Translations under genes and position numbers: made by a program
NCBI GenBank assembly: GCA_029706075.1
Contig: JAINUG010000011.1
Coordinates: 5,873,501-5,937,500 of the forward strand
Source: Aldrovandia affinis
Lineage: Eukaryota; Chordata; Actinopteri; Notacanthiformes; Halosauridae
Length of the DNA: 64,000 nt
Direction: 5' to 3'
Notes under the pieces: generated by a model
What the model was told of the DNA's origin: nothing
Databases searched by the model: none
Seen by the model: only the letters and a program-made list of their open reading frames with translations
In this document: one piece after another, positions 1 to 12,376 of the stretch
Numbering within the stretch: position 1 is the first letter of the stretch
Layout: each line of letters starts with the position of its first letter

Positions 1-867
1 TCTCTTCTTATAAGCCATTGATAGAGGGTTCAAAACTAAAACCAACTAAAGATTTTTTCCCCTGCTTTTTCTGTGTACTTATGTATGTAGAAGGCTTTAC
101 AAGGCATGATTCAATAACAGATACTCTAATAAATATATTAGAATAAATATAAGCTCTAATTATGTAAGATTAATTTTATTTTATTTTATTTTATTTATGT
201 ATTTATTAATGTATTTCTTATTTCTTGTAATTGTGATGGTTTGTGAGATGTTGTCTGGGTGCAGATAGAAAAAACTGGTCTGTTGATGAAGTTTGAAACT
301 GCTGCAGCTGTGTGAGTTTCATGTTTTTTCTTTAACCCTGAAACTCTTTAACCCCCACCACATGATTAATTGACTTCTTTTCTCAAATTTAAATGAGAAT
401 GCATTCATGTGATCATTCTCCTGTTTTTATCCTCTGAAATGAGGAGCATCATTCTCAGAGCAACAAGGTTTGTATGTTTACAGATGTAAACTTTATTCAA
501 ATTTGCCAATCATTTTTTATAAATCAAGTTTTTTGTTACATGAAGAGGTTGTAACTGTTTTCTAATGATGATGTCTTTTAGTACACTTACATTTTGATTG
601 AAATCAGTCTGCATTCTTCAATCAGCACATAATTGGTATATTCTTATTATATACAAATGCATGTCAGCAAAAGTATGTCCAGTTGGTTATGGTCATGGAG
701 TTGTGTCATGTGATCTTGAATTAAGCAAACACATTTAATTTAATATGGCAATAAAATAAAATGGTGAAATAAAATACTAGAGATATGAAAATATATACAG
801 CAACACCATTAATTTTTTATCCCAAAATCTTGTTTAAATTAATATTGAAATTGCAAGATAATAAAAT
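1..867. other. AT-rich intergenic DNA
   Basis: No gene, repeat family or motif recognised apart from a (TTTTA)n tract of about five units near 173-196. Confidence 0.6.
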
Positions 868-1190
868 AAAGGTATGGTGCGTCCGACCGGGATGCATATT
901 GCAGAATGCGGGTGGGTTCAATTGCCAGTTCGCCTCTGGCCGGGAGTGCAGCTAGGGGGCGGCAATTGGCTGTCTGCCCCAGCGAGGGGGGAGGGAAGCC
1001 GATATGAGCTCGCTGTGTATAAGTACCGGAGTTACAGTTGACGGCTTGACGAGTTCTGGCTCGGAGGGGGCGGTACATTGCCTTTATCACTGACGGTCTC
1101 AGGACTATGGCAGCAAGCCCACAATTATACAAAGGTATAATTGACTACTAAATTGGGAGAAAATGGGGGAAAATCTGAACCAAAATATAT
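868..1190 (+). mobile_element. tRNA-derived SINE, family 1, old copy
   Basis: Head decayed, but the body is clear: GCCGGGAGTGC, GGCAATTGGCTGTCTGCCCC, AGGGGGGAGG, a block GTACCGGAGTTACAG, then GCAGGACTATGGCAGC-type sequence and the A-rich tail TGGGAGAAAATGG...AAAATCTGA. The same order of blocks occurs at 39.3-39.6, 47.5-47.9 and 50.5-50.9 kb. More diverged than those copies and without a visible target duplication. Confidence 0.75.
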
Positions 1191-1586
1191 TTTAAAAAGA
1201 AAGAAAGAAATGTCTTATATTGAATAAGAAGTATATAGTGTAGTGTGGCAACAATGTAGAGGAGTGAAAGCACATCCAGCACATCCAGAGAGCTTCCTGC
1301 TCACTCAGATCATTTGTGTTCAATTGAGCTGGTTCAGGTGATGATTTTTAATTTCAATAAAATTAAACCACAGTACAAAGGTGAATATTGATCAAATGTG
1401 TGTGTTAAATGGCATTTAAGGTGTTCCATACATTTAAAATAAGTTTCCAAAGTTTGCTATAAACTTGACATGGACTCTTTTTTCTGTCTCTTGGTTTCAA
1501 TAAGAAATACCTTTTTCTTTCCGTATTTAGTTGGAAGGAAGTCGTTTTATCGAACTGTTCCATATCCATTATGCTCACACACAAAT

Positions 1587-1587
<1 letters not shown>
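1191..1587. other. intergenic, nothing seen
   Basis: AT-rich stretch without recognisable features. Confidence 0.5.
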
Positions 1588-1632
<45 letters not shown>

Positions 1633-1640
1633 CACACACT
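1588..1640. repeat. (CA)n microsatellite
   Basis: About 21 CA units and an imperfect extension. Open frames through it on both strands are artefacts of the repeat. Confidence 0.95.
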
Positions 1641-2552
1641 CAAAAGCACACATTTATATAAACACGTGTAATGTATATTTGGCGTTTGAACTGTTTGAGA
1701 TTTTTCTCCTCACTGGAAAATGTATGTTTATTGTAATTATAATATGGCATTATAATAATCAACAATCATGTGCTGAATGTAAAAACACAATTTCCTTTCT
1801 GTTGAAAACAACATTTGCTAATAATCAAGGGCTTCGGCATCTTCTTAAGAATATTTAATTGTTTGACAAGTTGTATTCATGGAAATGTACAGTTAAAAGA
1901 GAAAACAGAACATGTGTCTACGGTATGTGTGAAACAGAGTGAGAGAGACAGATAGATAGAGATAAACAGAGAGAGAGAGTGAAGGAGGGAGGTAGAGGTG
2001 AGACGTGCATTTTAAATGTGTCTTTGCATTGTGTTTTGATGGAGCTCCGTCACACATTTGCTATTCCAAACAATTATTACTGTCAGCTTTGTTCTTTTGT
2101 CATTCATACTCCAAATGCTGCCTTCTGACAATTACCACACACAATCCTGTTGATCAAAACAAGCACATCACGTCTGTTATTGAGTTCACAGCTCATTTTC
2201 CAGGTTTTTATTTTGTCACTTCATTGTTATAATTTTTCTCCATTATCTATGTGTTTAAATAATAAAATCATCAAGAAGGTGCAATATTATTTTGGGTAAT
2301 GCATAAGATGATATATAAAATTTGAATGTGACAATAAGTGATAATATGCCATAAAGACAAACACTTTATTAACGACTTATTGTGCTGTACACACTCTTAC
2401 CATGACAATATCTCTGTAAATACAGCAGGGGGCAGTATACATCGGGCCAATTGTGTTCCATATTGCAAGACGACAGTCACTGATTTGGTGCAATCAGACA
2501 ATGTGACATCAAGTAGAACTGTGTCTGTATAATAATTTAAAGCAGAATTGAC
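1641..2552. other. intergenic, nothing seen
   Basis: A purine-rich GAGAGA/GATA stretch at about 1,938-1,995; no other feature. Confidence 0.5.
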
Positions 2553-2641
2553 AGGTTTGAACTGAAATTCTCTAAGGGTTTGAACTGAAATTCTCTAAAG
2601 GTTTGAACTGAAATTCTCTGAAGGTTTGAACTGAAATTCTA
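2553..2641. repeat. 23-bp tandem repeat, four copies
   Basis: Units begin at 2,553, 2,576, 2,599 and 2,622; consensus AGGTTTGAACTGAAATTCTC + TAA. Copies differ by one or two bases, the last is truncated. Confidence 0.95.
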
Positions 2642-3425
2642 TACAGGTAGGCTATCCTTTATTGCATTGCATTGTGTGCTTTATCATACACTCCTAATGT
2701 TATATTAAATCAAGACAGCTATCTTATTGCTACCCGAATATGGATAGATCAAAACAAACCCCCCAGTAATAACTGAAGCCCCCCAATCCACCACAACCTG
2801 CAATAATCACAGTGTGCCACACAGCCTGACACTTGTAGTTTTCGACTGTACACAAATAAATATATCTATAAAAACATCTTCTAAAATAAAAGGATTTACA
2901 CAATGTGTGACTTACAAAAACTGCAATATTTTACAGCATGACACTAAAATAATGAACTAAATAATATGTTTGGATGAAGTGAAAAGACAATGAACTGTGA
3001 ATATTTAAGGTGATTAGAAGCTAGAGAATGTGAAATAGAGAGCTAATGCTAGACTGCAGTGAAATCCATGTTATGTGGCTATGCACTGGCTTAAGACTCA
3101 TTTACAGTTTAGATCTCACTTCCATTTAGAGTTTGATACTGTAGCTCATATTAGTGATAATGATTATTTTATCAGATTGATGAATTGAGCTACTGAGTAG
3201 ATAATTTCATATTAAACATTTTACTTGTACAATACTGTAGCCTGGTGAAACTAATAGCAGGCCAATTGTAGTTTATTTAATGAATATGTGATTGCTGTGT
3301 TCCCAAGATGTGATCTTTTAAATGAAGAGGGAATAAATTAGAGCCAAATTTACTCGTATTTGTACATTAACAGCTGGGTTCATTTTAGTATATGCTTATC
3401 AGGTTTGAAGACAATGCCACAATTT
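2642..3425. other. AT-rich intergenic DNA
   Basis: No recognisable feature. Confidence 0.5.
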
Positions 3426-3705
3426 GCTGTTTCAGTCATTGTGCTGTTTCAGTCATTGTGCTGTTTCAGGCATTGTGCTGTTTCAGGCATTGTGCTGTTT
3501 CAGGCATTGTGCTGTTTCAAACATTGTGCTGTTTCCGTTATTGTGCTATTTCAGTTATTGTGCTGTTTCAGGCATTGTGCTGTTTCAGGCATTGTGCTGT
3601 TTCAAACATTGTGCTGTTTCAGGCATTGTGCTGTTTCAAACATTGTGCTGTTTCAAGCATTGTGCTTTTTCAGTTATTGTGTTGTTTCAGTCGTTGTTCT
3701 GTTCA
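3426..3705. repeat. 17-bp minisatellite, about 16 copies
   Basis: Unit GCTGTTTCAGGCATTGT with GTC, AAC and AGC variants of the central triplet. Because 17 is not a multiple of 3 and no unit frame contains a stop, all three forward frames stay open and give three overlapping 120-153-codon ORFs; none is a gene. Confidence 0.95.
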
Positions 3706-3829
3706 TTGTGTTTCCCTCAAAGATTTCAACCATACAGCTTATCAGGGCCAATGAGATTGGGCTCCCCAGAACAGAGCTGCAAAGCCTCGAAAAGGGAGAG
3801 GGGGTAAAAGGGGAAGAATAAAAGCAGGC
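3706..3829. other. spacer between minisatellite and CpG island
   Basis: Purine-rich, otherwise featureless. Confidence 0.4.
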
Positions 3830-4195
3830 GCAGGTGAAGGCCACACGTTCAGGGATGAGGCGAGAGACAGGCGGGGAGAGCCCTCCCCACCACAGTCGCG
3901 TGGGTAGCGCCCGCGGGCACAGCTGAAGTGTGTTTAACTAAAGCACGTTGCCATTTGAAAATGGCAGAGGCTGCACAGCATGGTGCAGCCACAGGCGCGG
4001 CGGTGAACAAACACAGCGCCGTCACTGGCCGTCAGAGCACGACGAGGCCTTGCAGTCTACCCGCTCTTGTGCCGCCCGATTGGCTGTGACGAGGATGTTT
4101 GCGCATGGATGGGGAGTGGCTATGGGTGGTCGCATTCCTTCTCCCCGGACTTATAATAGAGTCTGAGATCCTACGATCGCTCACGACCAAACTTT
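3830..4195 (+). promoter_or_regulatory. CpG-rich island with promoter-like motifs
   Basis: About 30 CpG dinucleotides in roughly 365 bp, in surroundings that are AT-rich and CpG-poor. It includes GATTGGC (inverted CCAAT box) followed by TGTGACG (CRE-like half site) at 4,079-4,091, TTATAATA at about 4,150-4,157 in TATA-box position, and TCCTACGA about 20 bp beyond. Order and spacing suit a plus-strand start near 4,180. No coding exon is recognised downstream, so any transcript would be non-coding or its exons are remote. Confidence 0.35.
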
Positions 4196-6630
4196 ACACA
4201 CTGATGATGGTTTCATTATGATGTGTTATTGTCTATTTTATTTCTTACTGGTTAGTATGATTTACATTTTTTAGGGTTTTCTGAATTCATTCATGCATTA
4301 TTTATTCATTCATTCGTTCATTCATTTTCACTGTTACTGATTTTCTCATTTGTTTTAATATATGAGAAGCAACTTGTGCAAAATGTACTGTTATTATTTT
4401 ATATTCAAGCAAAATGATGAGCCAAGAGCCACGTTCTTATCCATATATATTCTCAAGTTCTTATATATAGTTCTTATATATATATAATATTGTATAATAT
4501 AATTTCATATAATATACGACTGTTTTTGTACTTATCCTGTTAATCCTGAACCTGATCATTATAAAATAGAATTTGCCTGAAATTCATTGTCTACATGGAT
4601 CTCATCCAAGTGTTCTAAGGTTGTTTTAATCACACCTGCAGATCACTCCAATCCCCACCATTCAGGGTACATTTCACGATAAAATCTGTTCTTGTTTTCT
4701 GGCCTGAAAGGTTTGCTTTGGTCTTACTCTAAATATCTTTGGTCTCACTATATTCAACCTGAGCTCCAAATAGGCCAGTCAATATAAGATGGATAAACTC
4801 ATCAGTAGTGAAATGAACTGAAAGGGATAAAGTCAGAATCCCAGTGTTTAATTAGCAGCCAGATGGCTCTGTTCTTATTGGCTGTGGATGAACCCTGACA
4901 CCCAATGACCATTCTGGGGTGGCACCCTGGTGCAGCTGATGTGAATGTGTTTACGCCCCTCGCATTGTCTCTGCGTGAGAACGCTGCCAAAGAGGCACCC
5001 TTATCTGCAAATCGTCCAGCCAAATGAGCAAGGGACCTTCGCCTGTTTTGTTTGTGTCTTTGCTCAGTCTGATTTTAAATAAAATGTTAATGGAAACACA
5101 TTTGTTCTGAACATATTTAAAGAGGCTGTTTTCACAAGCAATATTAAAAACCACAAAAACTAAAAATCTTTAACAAAATAAAATAAAAAACGTAGCAATT
5201 GAACACATTTAGAGCAAATCTCTTTTATAACACTTTTATAACACAGTTTCTGAAAATAAGACCAACCTCAAATTAGGTTTTATTGATTGTGAACGATACT
5301 ATATATTAGAATTTAGATTGCAATAAAATTAAATTAAATGTAGAAAGTAAGATTATATATAAGGATACAAGGATTTCATTTTTTAATCTTTTCCAAAGCT
5401 ATTTTATTTCAGTTGTGAAAGCTGCAATTTTGTAGCTACAGCATACTGTAGTTTAAAAAATTACCTTGTTTGAAATAAAAAGGGATGAATATTGTTTTCA
5501 AATCCATGTGTACAGTATGCCACATCAAAAGGCACAATCTTTTTCACACATTACTGTGCAATGCATATTATTGTTATTGCACTTTTGTTTTACAATTTCA
5601 CATGTGGGGTTTAATGAGAGTTTGGTTGCAAGTGTAAGATGCTGTGGCCATTTTGTTTCATATGTTCCTCTGGAGTTTAACGTCAAACACAGGCTAAAGG
5701 GTGTGAAGTAGGTGGTTGTGACAACAATGTGGTGTGGTATTAGATCCGCATTCTTTTTTTAATTTTGTCATTTTTTCATGTCCGTCAGCTTCATCTGACA
5801 GTTCCAGTGGATGCGGTCATCGGTGGCTCCACAGTGTCAGGGCAGAGAGCGCTTCAGACCTGGGGCAGGTTAAGGGTTAATAGTGTGGTCACCAGGGTTT
5901 GAAAATAGCCTGTGGACCATGTTGTTGTTTTTTTATAACATCTTGAGTTCAAAAGCTGTCCAATGTTACACCGACAAACATAGGCCCGCTTTATATATGT
6001 TACGTATTTATATTTATACATATATTCATGTAAATATTGTTACATGATTTATTTGCTAGGTAGATACCATTATTCTGGGTCATTTAAACAGCCTGCCAGA
6101 TGTTTGTTGAAGCCATTCAGGTTAAGTTATTTGTACAAAGGTAAAACTGCACTGTACTCTGGTTTAAATGCTGTAACTAGTGTAGAGGCTTCTGTAACTG
6201 TGAATGTGCTGCCCTGTTTATCTTTTTCTCAGCCCAAATTTGGTCTTTCAGATAAGTAATATCACAGGGGTAATGTGTGGGATATTATGGAATTCTGGTC
6301 CAGGAAAGTGGACGTGGGCACACAGCTAGTGAAGTGACTGGCTTAAAGAAGCGTGGAGGATTTTAACTGAATTAGTAGGTAAAATAAAGAGACACACGGC
6401 CAGAGAATGGCGTAATCTGACTAAATTAATGTATTTATTTAAACCATTTGTAATCAGACTTATTAATTAAGCTTTTCTTACAGGTACACAAAGTGCTTCA
6501 TAGAAATGGAAAAAATTAGTGAAACAATATATTTTTATGAATGTTATATATAAGTATTTTCAGGGCAAAAGGCACAATTACCAATACAACAGTGGGTGAA
6601 AATAAGCCCTACAGTGTGGAAGAACAGTAT
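4196..6630. other. AT-rich intergenic DNA
   Basis: Short ATTC repeats near 4,296-4,325 and TATATA runs near 4,440-4,500. 4,800-5,050 has more balanced composition but no recognised motif. No gene. Confidence 0.5.
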
Positions 6631-6960
6631 GTAGTTGTATGGGATGAAATGCATACATTTATTTAACCCAGGGATTGAGAATCAGGACAGCAGAAATGAA
6701 CAGCCAGCGCTCATCCCCATTCATCTCGGGCTGCCTAGGACGGCACAGGGAGTGACAGGTGGGCACAGGTGTCGCCCCCGCGTCGCACGTGTGAGTGAGG
6801 TGGGCCCGTCGCACCCGTGACCCTGGGTGACACTGGCGGGGAGGGGTGATGAGTCTGAGAGGTGCTGAAGGCTTGTCACAGCGAACGTCTCCAAATGTTG
6901 CGCGCCCCCACCCCACCCTTCTGCAGTCTCCGGATATGTGGTGCGTGGAAATGGCCTTTG
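6631..6960. other. GC-richer intergenic block
   Basis: About 6,700-6,920 is GC-rich with GTCGC and CACGTG-like motifs; open frames on both strands are short and unrecognised. Could be a regulatory block; nothing specific seen. Confidence 0.3.
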
Positions 6961-8554
6961 TACAACACCACTCTGAATTAAAAGCGCTGTTGACTTTATA
7001 GAGGGCTAAACTAATAGTACTAATTCAATATTCCACCCCCTGGCAGAGAATCAGACAATGCTGCGATTGGAAATGGTTTACCTCTCCTACAGTCATTAAG
7101 CACTTTAAATTCCATGGCACCATGTCAGAGGGTTGGCGTTATTATTATCTAAAGCATATTTAAGGTCGTTGACTGCTTTACTTATAGAATAAAACTGTTC
7201 GACCTGCCATTGTCTGTAACTAGAGCTTGGCAGTGTAACTGAGGTGGAAATTTTAAATCTAAAACATATTTACAATAAAAGTATGAATTACATGGGTGAG
7301 AGTCACCAATAATTTCTTGTTCTATCCAGCGTGCAATGCAGTTTTTTCAGTTTATTATTCTTAATAATTATTACAGCAGATTCAAGTATACTAAAAGCTT
7401 ATTTTTTATCAATTTGTTAGAGAAGTGAGTTACTATAAATGGCCTTTGGATAAAAAAACAATGGGTGTAAAAATGGGAGAAGCAGTCCTTCATTCCAGTA
7501 AACCTTGAGAGAGATCAGGGCCAACAGGTGAACCTGTAAGAAAGAGCCCGGCTTTAACTAGCCATGAATATGAAACACTATTGTATTTTCCTTCATGGAA
7601 GAAATTGATTGTAAGCCTTACTCGCAAGAGAGAAACACCTCTCACCTCTTCTCAAAGAATCTTTGAAGCGAGGTTCACAGAAACAACGTTTTCCAAGGTA
7701 TCTCACCTTGGCATAATGTGATGCACATTAAAGACAGAGGAAAGAATGAGAAAGACCAATGAAACAAAGAAAAAAATATATATGTTCATTAAAAATGAAA
7801 AACCTCAGAATTCACTCATTCACTCTCCTGAAGGCTTCGTTCCACAAAGAAACAAAAGAAACAAAAAAACAAAAACGGATGTGAAGGATTGGGTCAGGCC
7901 GGGGGGCAAAAAACAAAAGCAGACCAGCACAAATGAAGCCATCGTGAGATCGGAAACTTCTAGAATCGCATCACGCCTCGCAGTTCTGGCGGCTGCTGTG
8001 CTCCTCAGAGTTAAATGTAGCCGTGGTACCACGGCTCTTGCCGCTGATGATGAGACCCCTACTGGAGCCTGCAGACCCCCCCCCCCCCGCCCCGGTGAGC
8101 TCTTGATCTGGCCTTAAGGATGGGGATGGAGGCCTTCGCCGTTAGGGAGGGGATTATCCGATGGGTCGTCGCCAAACGGAGGCGACCCCCCGTCGCCAAG
8201 TGGGGCGTGTACCTCTTCTGGACACTGGGGGCAGCATTATCCCCACAACCCCCCTCAATTAGGTGTGCAGACACCAGGTGAGGGGTCAAAGGACACCACA
8301 TGGCTGAGCACAAAAAGCTTTGAGGATTACCTGTCACCCCTCAGATCAAATAGAATCCAAGAGAGGGGACTCCTCTGTGGCCCAATTTCCCCATGAATAT
8401 GCCAACCAGGTAATTCTCCTCACAGCTCAGTCACCACCCCTTGGCAGGGGGCTTTCGCCCTTTTCTGCCCCTGAACATAAATTATTCTAACTCTGATCCT
8501 CTGCACAAGAGACAGACATGGCGCACCGCTAATCCTTATGTTCCCAACACCTGA
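6961..8554. other. intergenic; GC-rich stretch 7,960-8,340
   Basis: A C-run of eleven at about 8,079 and several G/C-rich patches. A 123-codon open frame (7,746-8,117, plus) is low-complexity at its start and has no recognised domain. Confidence 0.4.
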
Positions 8555-8762
8555 GGCCATATGTATCAAGCCACTCAAAGTAAAACAATTGTAAGTGTAA
8601 CTTAAGTGTAATAATTGGTGACTTTTACTCCTACACTCAAATGTAAGGATAAAGGTGATTTATAGGTAACTTAGAAATACTCTGTCAGGTATTTAAGAGA
8701 CGTCTGGAGCTCTCTTAACTTGGCTAGGAGCGGGGAAGATGGAACAGTTGTGAAGACGGAGA

Positions 8763-8930
8763 CGTGCACGCACCTTCCAAGACAGGAAGAATGTTTTAGA
8801 AATGTTTGATGATGGACAGTTAATCAAACATTATCGCTTAGATCATCAGGGAATCATCTTTGTCACTGATCTTGTGCGGGATGTAAGATTGCCAGCAACT
8901 TACGCCAGAGATGCAAGTTATTTTAATTGA
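8763..8930 (+). pseudogene. Harbinger transposase, N-terminal remnant
   Basis: Open for about 55 codons with the conserved leader RTFQDRKN and HYRLDHQGIIFVTDL, equivalent to the segment before the DDE domain in HARBI1-type nucleases. It ends in a stop near 8,928 and no downstream DDE motif is present, so it cannot be active. Confidence 0.7.
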
Positions 8931-9057
8931 TTCTACCTTAAAGGTTTAGGTGCAGTACCTTCACCTGAATATAAAGTATAACTACATTAGCCGATGTTCA
9001 TCAGCAATATTGCAATATGAAACAAATGTGTCTTTATAAATAAATAAATAAGACTAC

Positions 9058-9304
9058 GAACCAGTGCCAGATGTTGCCTTCTTGAAAGCGGAGATTTTCT
9101 GACACGCTTTGGATAGAATTTTGTACCCTTTTTTTTCGTTTTCGTCTGGGCTCCGGATGGCAGAGATGAAGCTTGCATTAATGTTGTCTGCGATCTGCCT
9201 CCATGCCTCTTTTTATGATGACTTGTAAGTGTGTGGCTAAATCTTCCCTTAATTATTTCATTTTTCACGTCTACCTCCTCTACCAACATCATCGTTTCCT
9301 CCAC
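9058..9304 (-). pseudogene. Myb/SANT-like transposon protein, frameshifted
   Basis: Frame one reads EETMMLVEEVDVKNEIIKGR and FSHTLTSHHKK; at about 9,207 the meaningful frame shifts and continues EAWRQIADNINASFISAIRS to KKATSGTGS and a stop. This is the usual three-helix Myb-like layout of Harbinger accessory proteins. One frameshift breaks it. Confidence 0.7.
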
Positions 9305-9702
9305 AGTCCCAATTCCATTTTCTTTTTACATCAATTTTGCTTAGCCTAAAATTAGCCAACAAGGAAGCTTTTATAATGAGGGGCTGTTTAACTTTACTGG
9401 AAACTTGTGTTGACCATCAACAGAACACAGATCTTCCAAAAGCTGATTGGTTCTTCCTCTTTGCAAATTTTGGCGATTGATGACCTCATCTTAATCTTAT
9501 CTTTTGCGGCACCTGTGATTGTCACAAAAAAACACTTAAGAGTTACTCTTGTGAATATTTAAAGACTTACCTATGAGAAACTGTGAGCTGCTTGATAACT
9601 ACGTTTTACCGACCACTTTAAGCAAATAAGGATTTCACTCCAAAGTAAGCTCTTAGGAGGTGTGTTAAGTGTAATTCTTAAGATATTTGATACACACGGG
9701 CC

Positions 9703-10060
9703 CTGATCTTCTCTCTCTTCTGCACCACATTTCAGTTGTGTTTGTGAGTTTAGGAACAGGACATGAATGCAATAATCAAACTCACTCCTACACACACGTG
9801 AGTCGGCTGGCTTTGTGAATGGAGTTATTGTCCCTTGTTAATCATTCATTGAGTGAATAACTGATTTCATTAAAAAATAGACTTTATAAGCGAAAAAGTA
9901 CAAAATAAAACAAACTAAAATATTGTGTTAAAATCAGTCGAAATGAGTGAGTCAAAAGAAAAATATCACAGTCTCATTTATTCCTTAATTAATACAGTGC
10001 AAAAAATGAGCACAAAATTAGCCTTTGTGTTCAGTTTCGTGTTTTTGTCCTTTCTAGAAC
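9703..10060. other. intergenic, nothing seen
   Basis: No recognisable feature. Confidence 0.5.
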
Positions 10061-10330
10061 AGGGCCATGTTCTTGTGTGAATGTGACACGAGGCTCCGGT
10101 CATGCTCTGGTGGCCCCCGAACGGGCCCAGCCGGAGCCGCCAATCAGCCGCACAGCTGGGCGAGGCAGGGCCATGGTGATCTTAACCTGTGGTTCCTGAT
10201 TAATCCGTCGGCTAATAAGTTCATCGGCGCACCATATGGTCTCCTGCGCCATTCCGCCCTGGCGCTATTTACACTGGCCCACTGCTTTCACAGGTACCCC
10301 CCATCGACTCTCCTTTGTTCTGTGGTGGGA
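10061..10330. other. candidate conserved non-coding block
   Basis: Balanced composition, several CpGs and TTAATCC / CTAATAAG homeodomain-type cores (for example GATTAATCCG at about 10,198). No stop-free frame of note. Judged only from its look; conservation cannot be tested here. Confidence 0.25.
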
Positions 10331-12160
10331 TCAGCTCACCACACACGCTGAATGGGAGTGAATTGATTAGCCCAGACCGTATAATTGTCAGCAAATCCAG
10401 CAGAATCATTTCCCATCCATTTGAAAAGGACAAAAGCTTTTTCTTTTTTTTCTTTCTTTTTCCCCTCCCTCTCATCTACCTAAGTTGCTCCCCCATGTTC
10501 CAGTGCTGTACCTCTGAAGAGAGAGAGAGAGAGAGAGAGGGAGGGTGAGAAAAGAAATCCCTTTCTAGCCGTGTCCCCTGCTGGCAAGCTGGATATGGAT
10601 GAAAGGGACCTGCAGGTGAACGGGTGTTAATCCCTGACTCAGCAGCACAGTTTACCTGCTTGGGCACAGCCAGGAGGGGAGAAGGATGCCATGGGACCAG
10701 AGGAGGGGAAGAAAGGAACAGTCCACTGAAAAGGGGCCCCTGGGGCCAGAGCTGAGCCCAAAGCCAAGCCCAAAGGCCGATCTCCTCCCCTGAAGGGCCT
10801 CTATAAGAATGAAATACATGAATATACAAATCATCAGAATTCAACCCTTTTGTTTATTCCAAAGTTGACAGACATTTATAATGTGAAATGTATATTTGTG
10901 TGTAAAAAGAGAGTTTTTTGGGGGGGTTACAGATATTTGTAAATTATTTTCAAAAAAATAAAAAAAATCAATCAATCAATCAATCATTTTTTTAAATAAT
11001 TGCATTGTCTCAATGTGCTGGACATTTTCCAGTAGGAACCTCAAAACAAGATTACCAAAAGGCAGTTGGGGAAAACTGCAGAATGATTTCTTGATCCCAG
11101 GAAAAGGCAGTCCTGGGGCTGTCCCCAAAGGCAGAAACTTCTGAAATGTGTTTTTTTTAAATAAAATTTAAATCTCAATGATAAATATTGCCTATATTAA
11201 TATATAATTAAAGATAGGAGGTTAAAAATATAGTTTATCTTTGAAAGGAAAGTGGCAAATATTAATTTCCTTTGTAATGGGACTGGTCAGGTTATTAGGG
11301 TTGTTTACCCCGTGATGGTCAATGCAAATGGCTGTAGAAAATGACTTGCATGAACCCTGCACGTGCCAAGCCTCCAATGAATTCCCTGTTCCACACAATG
11401 GTCAGGGGTTATGGGTGTTTTAACACTCTAATGACCGCCTGAAGGTCCCACAGGCAGGAGCCCCCTGTGACCCTGGCTGACCCCGCCCATTTAACCTCTG
11501 CCCCCTCAGCTGCCCGGCTGAAGGAAATACCTGACCTCCTTGTAATCCAGCATGGTCTGAATGAGAGGACACCCCCACCAGTTGCCCCCTCTCATGCCGT
11601 ACACACAAGCAACAAGCTCCTCACTCAATTAACACCAAAAACAATCATCCAGCCCCTTGAACAGGACGCCAAAGGTCTCCAAGGCCTCATGGGTGAAAAA
11701 TCTGATGGAGCTTGATTCGCTGTGTCCATTCCATCAAAGGGCAAAAATATATATTTTTTAAACCCTGATAATTCTGACAAAAGCATGGCCCCTAAAATGT
11801 TTCTTATGTAATATTTCCAGTAGGGTCTTTTTTTATTTTATTGTATTTATTTATTTTTCAAATAGACATTTCACTGTCAGCAGCTGTGGGTAACTGACAG
11901 GAATGGAATGAGCCAAATGCACACAAGTCTGCCATGTACAAAAATGTCAAAGAGATGTCAATCACGGAGTTTACCTTGCTTTCTGACATCCTAAATGGAG
12001 TGTCTTGCATTGCCAAGCCGTACTGGGATTTCAAATTTTAACACATATCTTTAAATTGTCTAACCTGGCATTAGGGCTAACCCTGTGTTTAAGTGTAAAC
12101 TGCTACAGGCCAGTTGTGAGTAGGCAGTGATGGGAGAGGGCACTGACTCTGTGGTCCCAA
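10331..12160. other. intergenic; polypyrimidine and GA tracts
   Basis: T/C-rich run at about 10,440-10,475 and (GA)n of about 11 units at 10,517-10,540. 11,450-11,710 is C-rich with an 82-codon chance frame. No gene or element recognised. Confidence 0.45.
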
Positions 12161-12376
12161 TGCACCTCATTCTGCAGTTAGTCCTACTCTGAGCCGACTG
12201 TAGGATCAACCAGGGCAGCATGGTGTCTCCTCCTGTCCCTCCCTGTAGCATGATCACCCAGCTGGACAATGCACCTCATTCTGCAGTTAGTCCTGCTCTG
12301 AACCGACTGTAGGATCAACCAGGGCAGCATGGTGTCTCCTCCTGTCCCTCTCTGTAGCATGATCACCCGGCTGGAT
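12161..12376. repeat. 109-bp tandem duplication
   Basis: Two adjacent copies starting TGCACCTCATTCTGCAGTTA at 12,161 and 12,270, differing at about five positions. Explains the two similar overlapping open frames on the minus strand. Confidence 0.95.

Larger units (their letters stand above)
8555..9702. mobile_element. PIF/Harbinger-like transposon, decayed
   Basis: Inverted ends GGCCATATGTATCAAG and (reverse complement at right) GGCCCGTGTGTATCAA, flanked by CTGA on both sides (8,551-8,554; 9,703-9,706), within which a 3-bp target duplication can be read. Plus strand about 8,763-8,905 encodes an N-terminal Harbinger transposase-like stretch (RTFQDRKNVLEMFDDGQLIK, then HYRLDHQGIIFVTDLVRD). 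Minus strand about 9,304-9,060 encodes a Myb/SANT-like protein with one frameshift. The two-gene layout is characteristic of Harbinger. The DDE core is missing. Confidence 0.8.

Noticed and set aside
3360..3821. Three overlapping open frames of 120-153 codons
   Set aside because: Translations of the 17-bp minisatellite in three frames.
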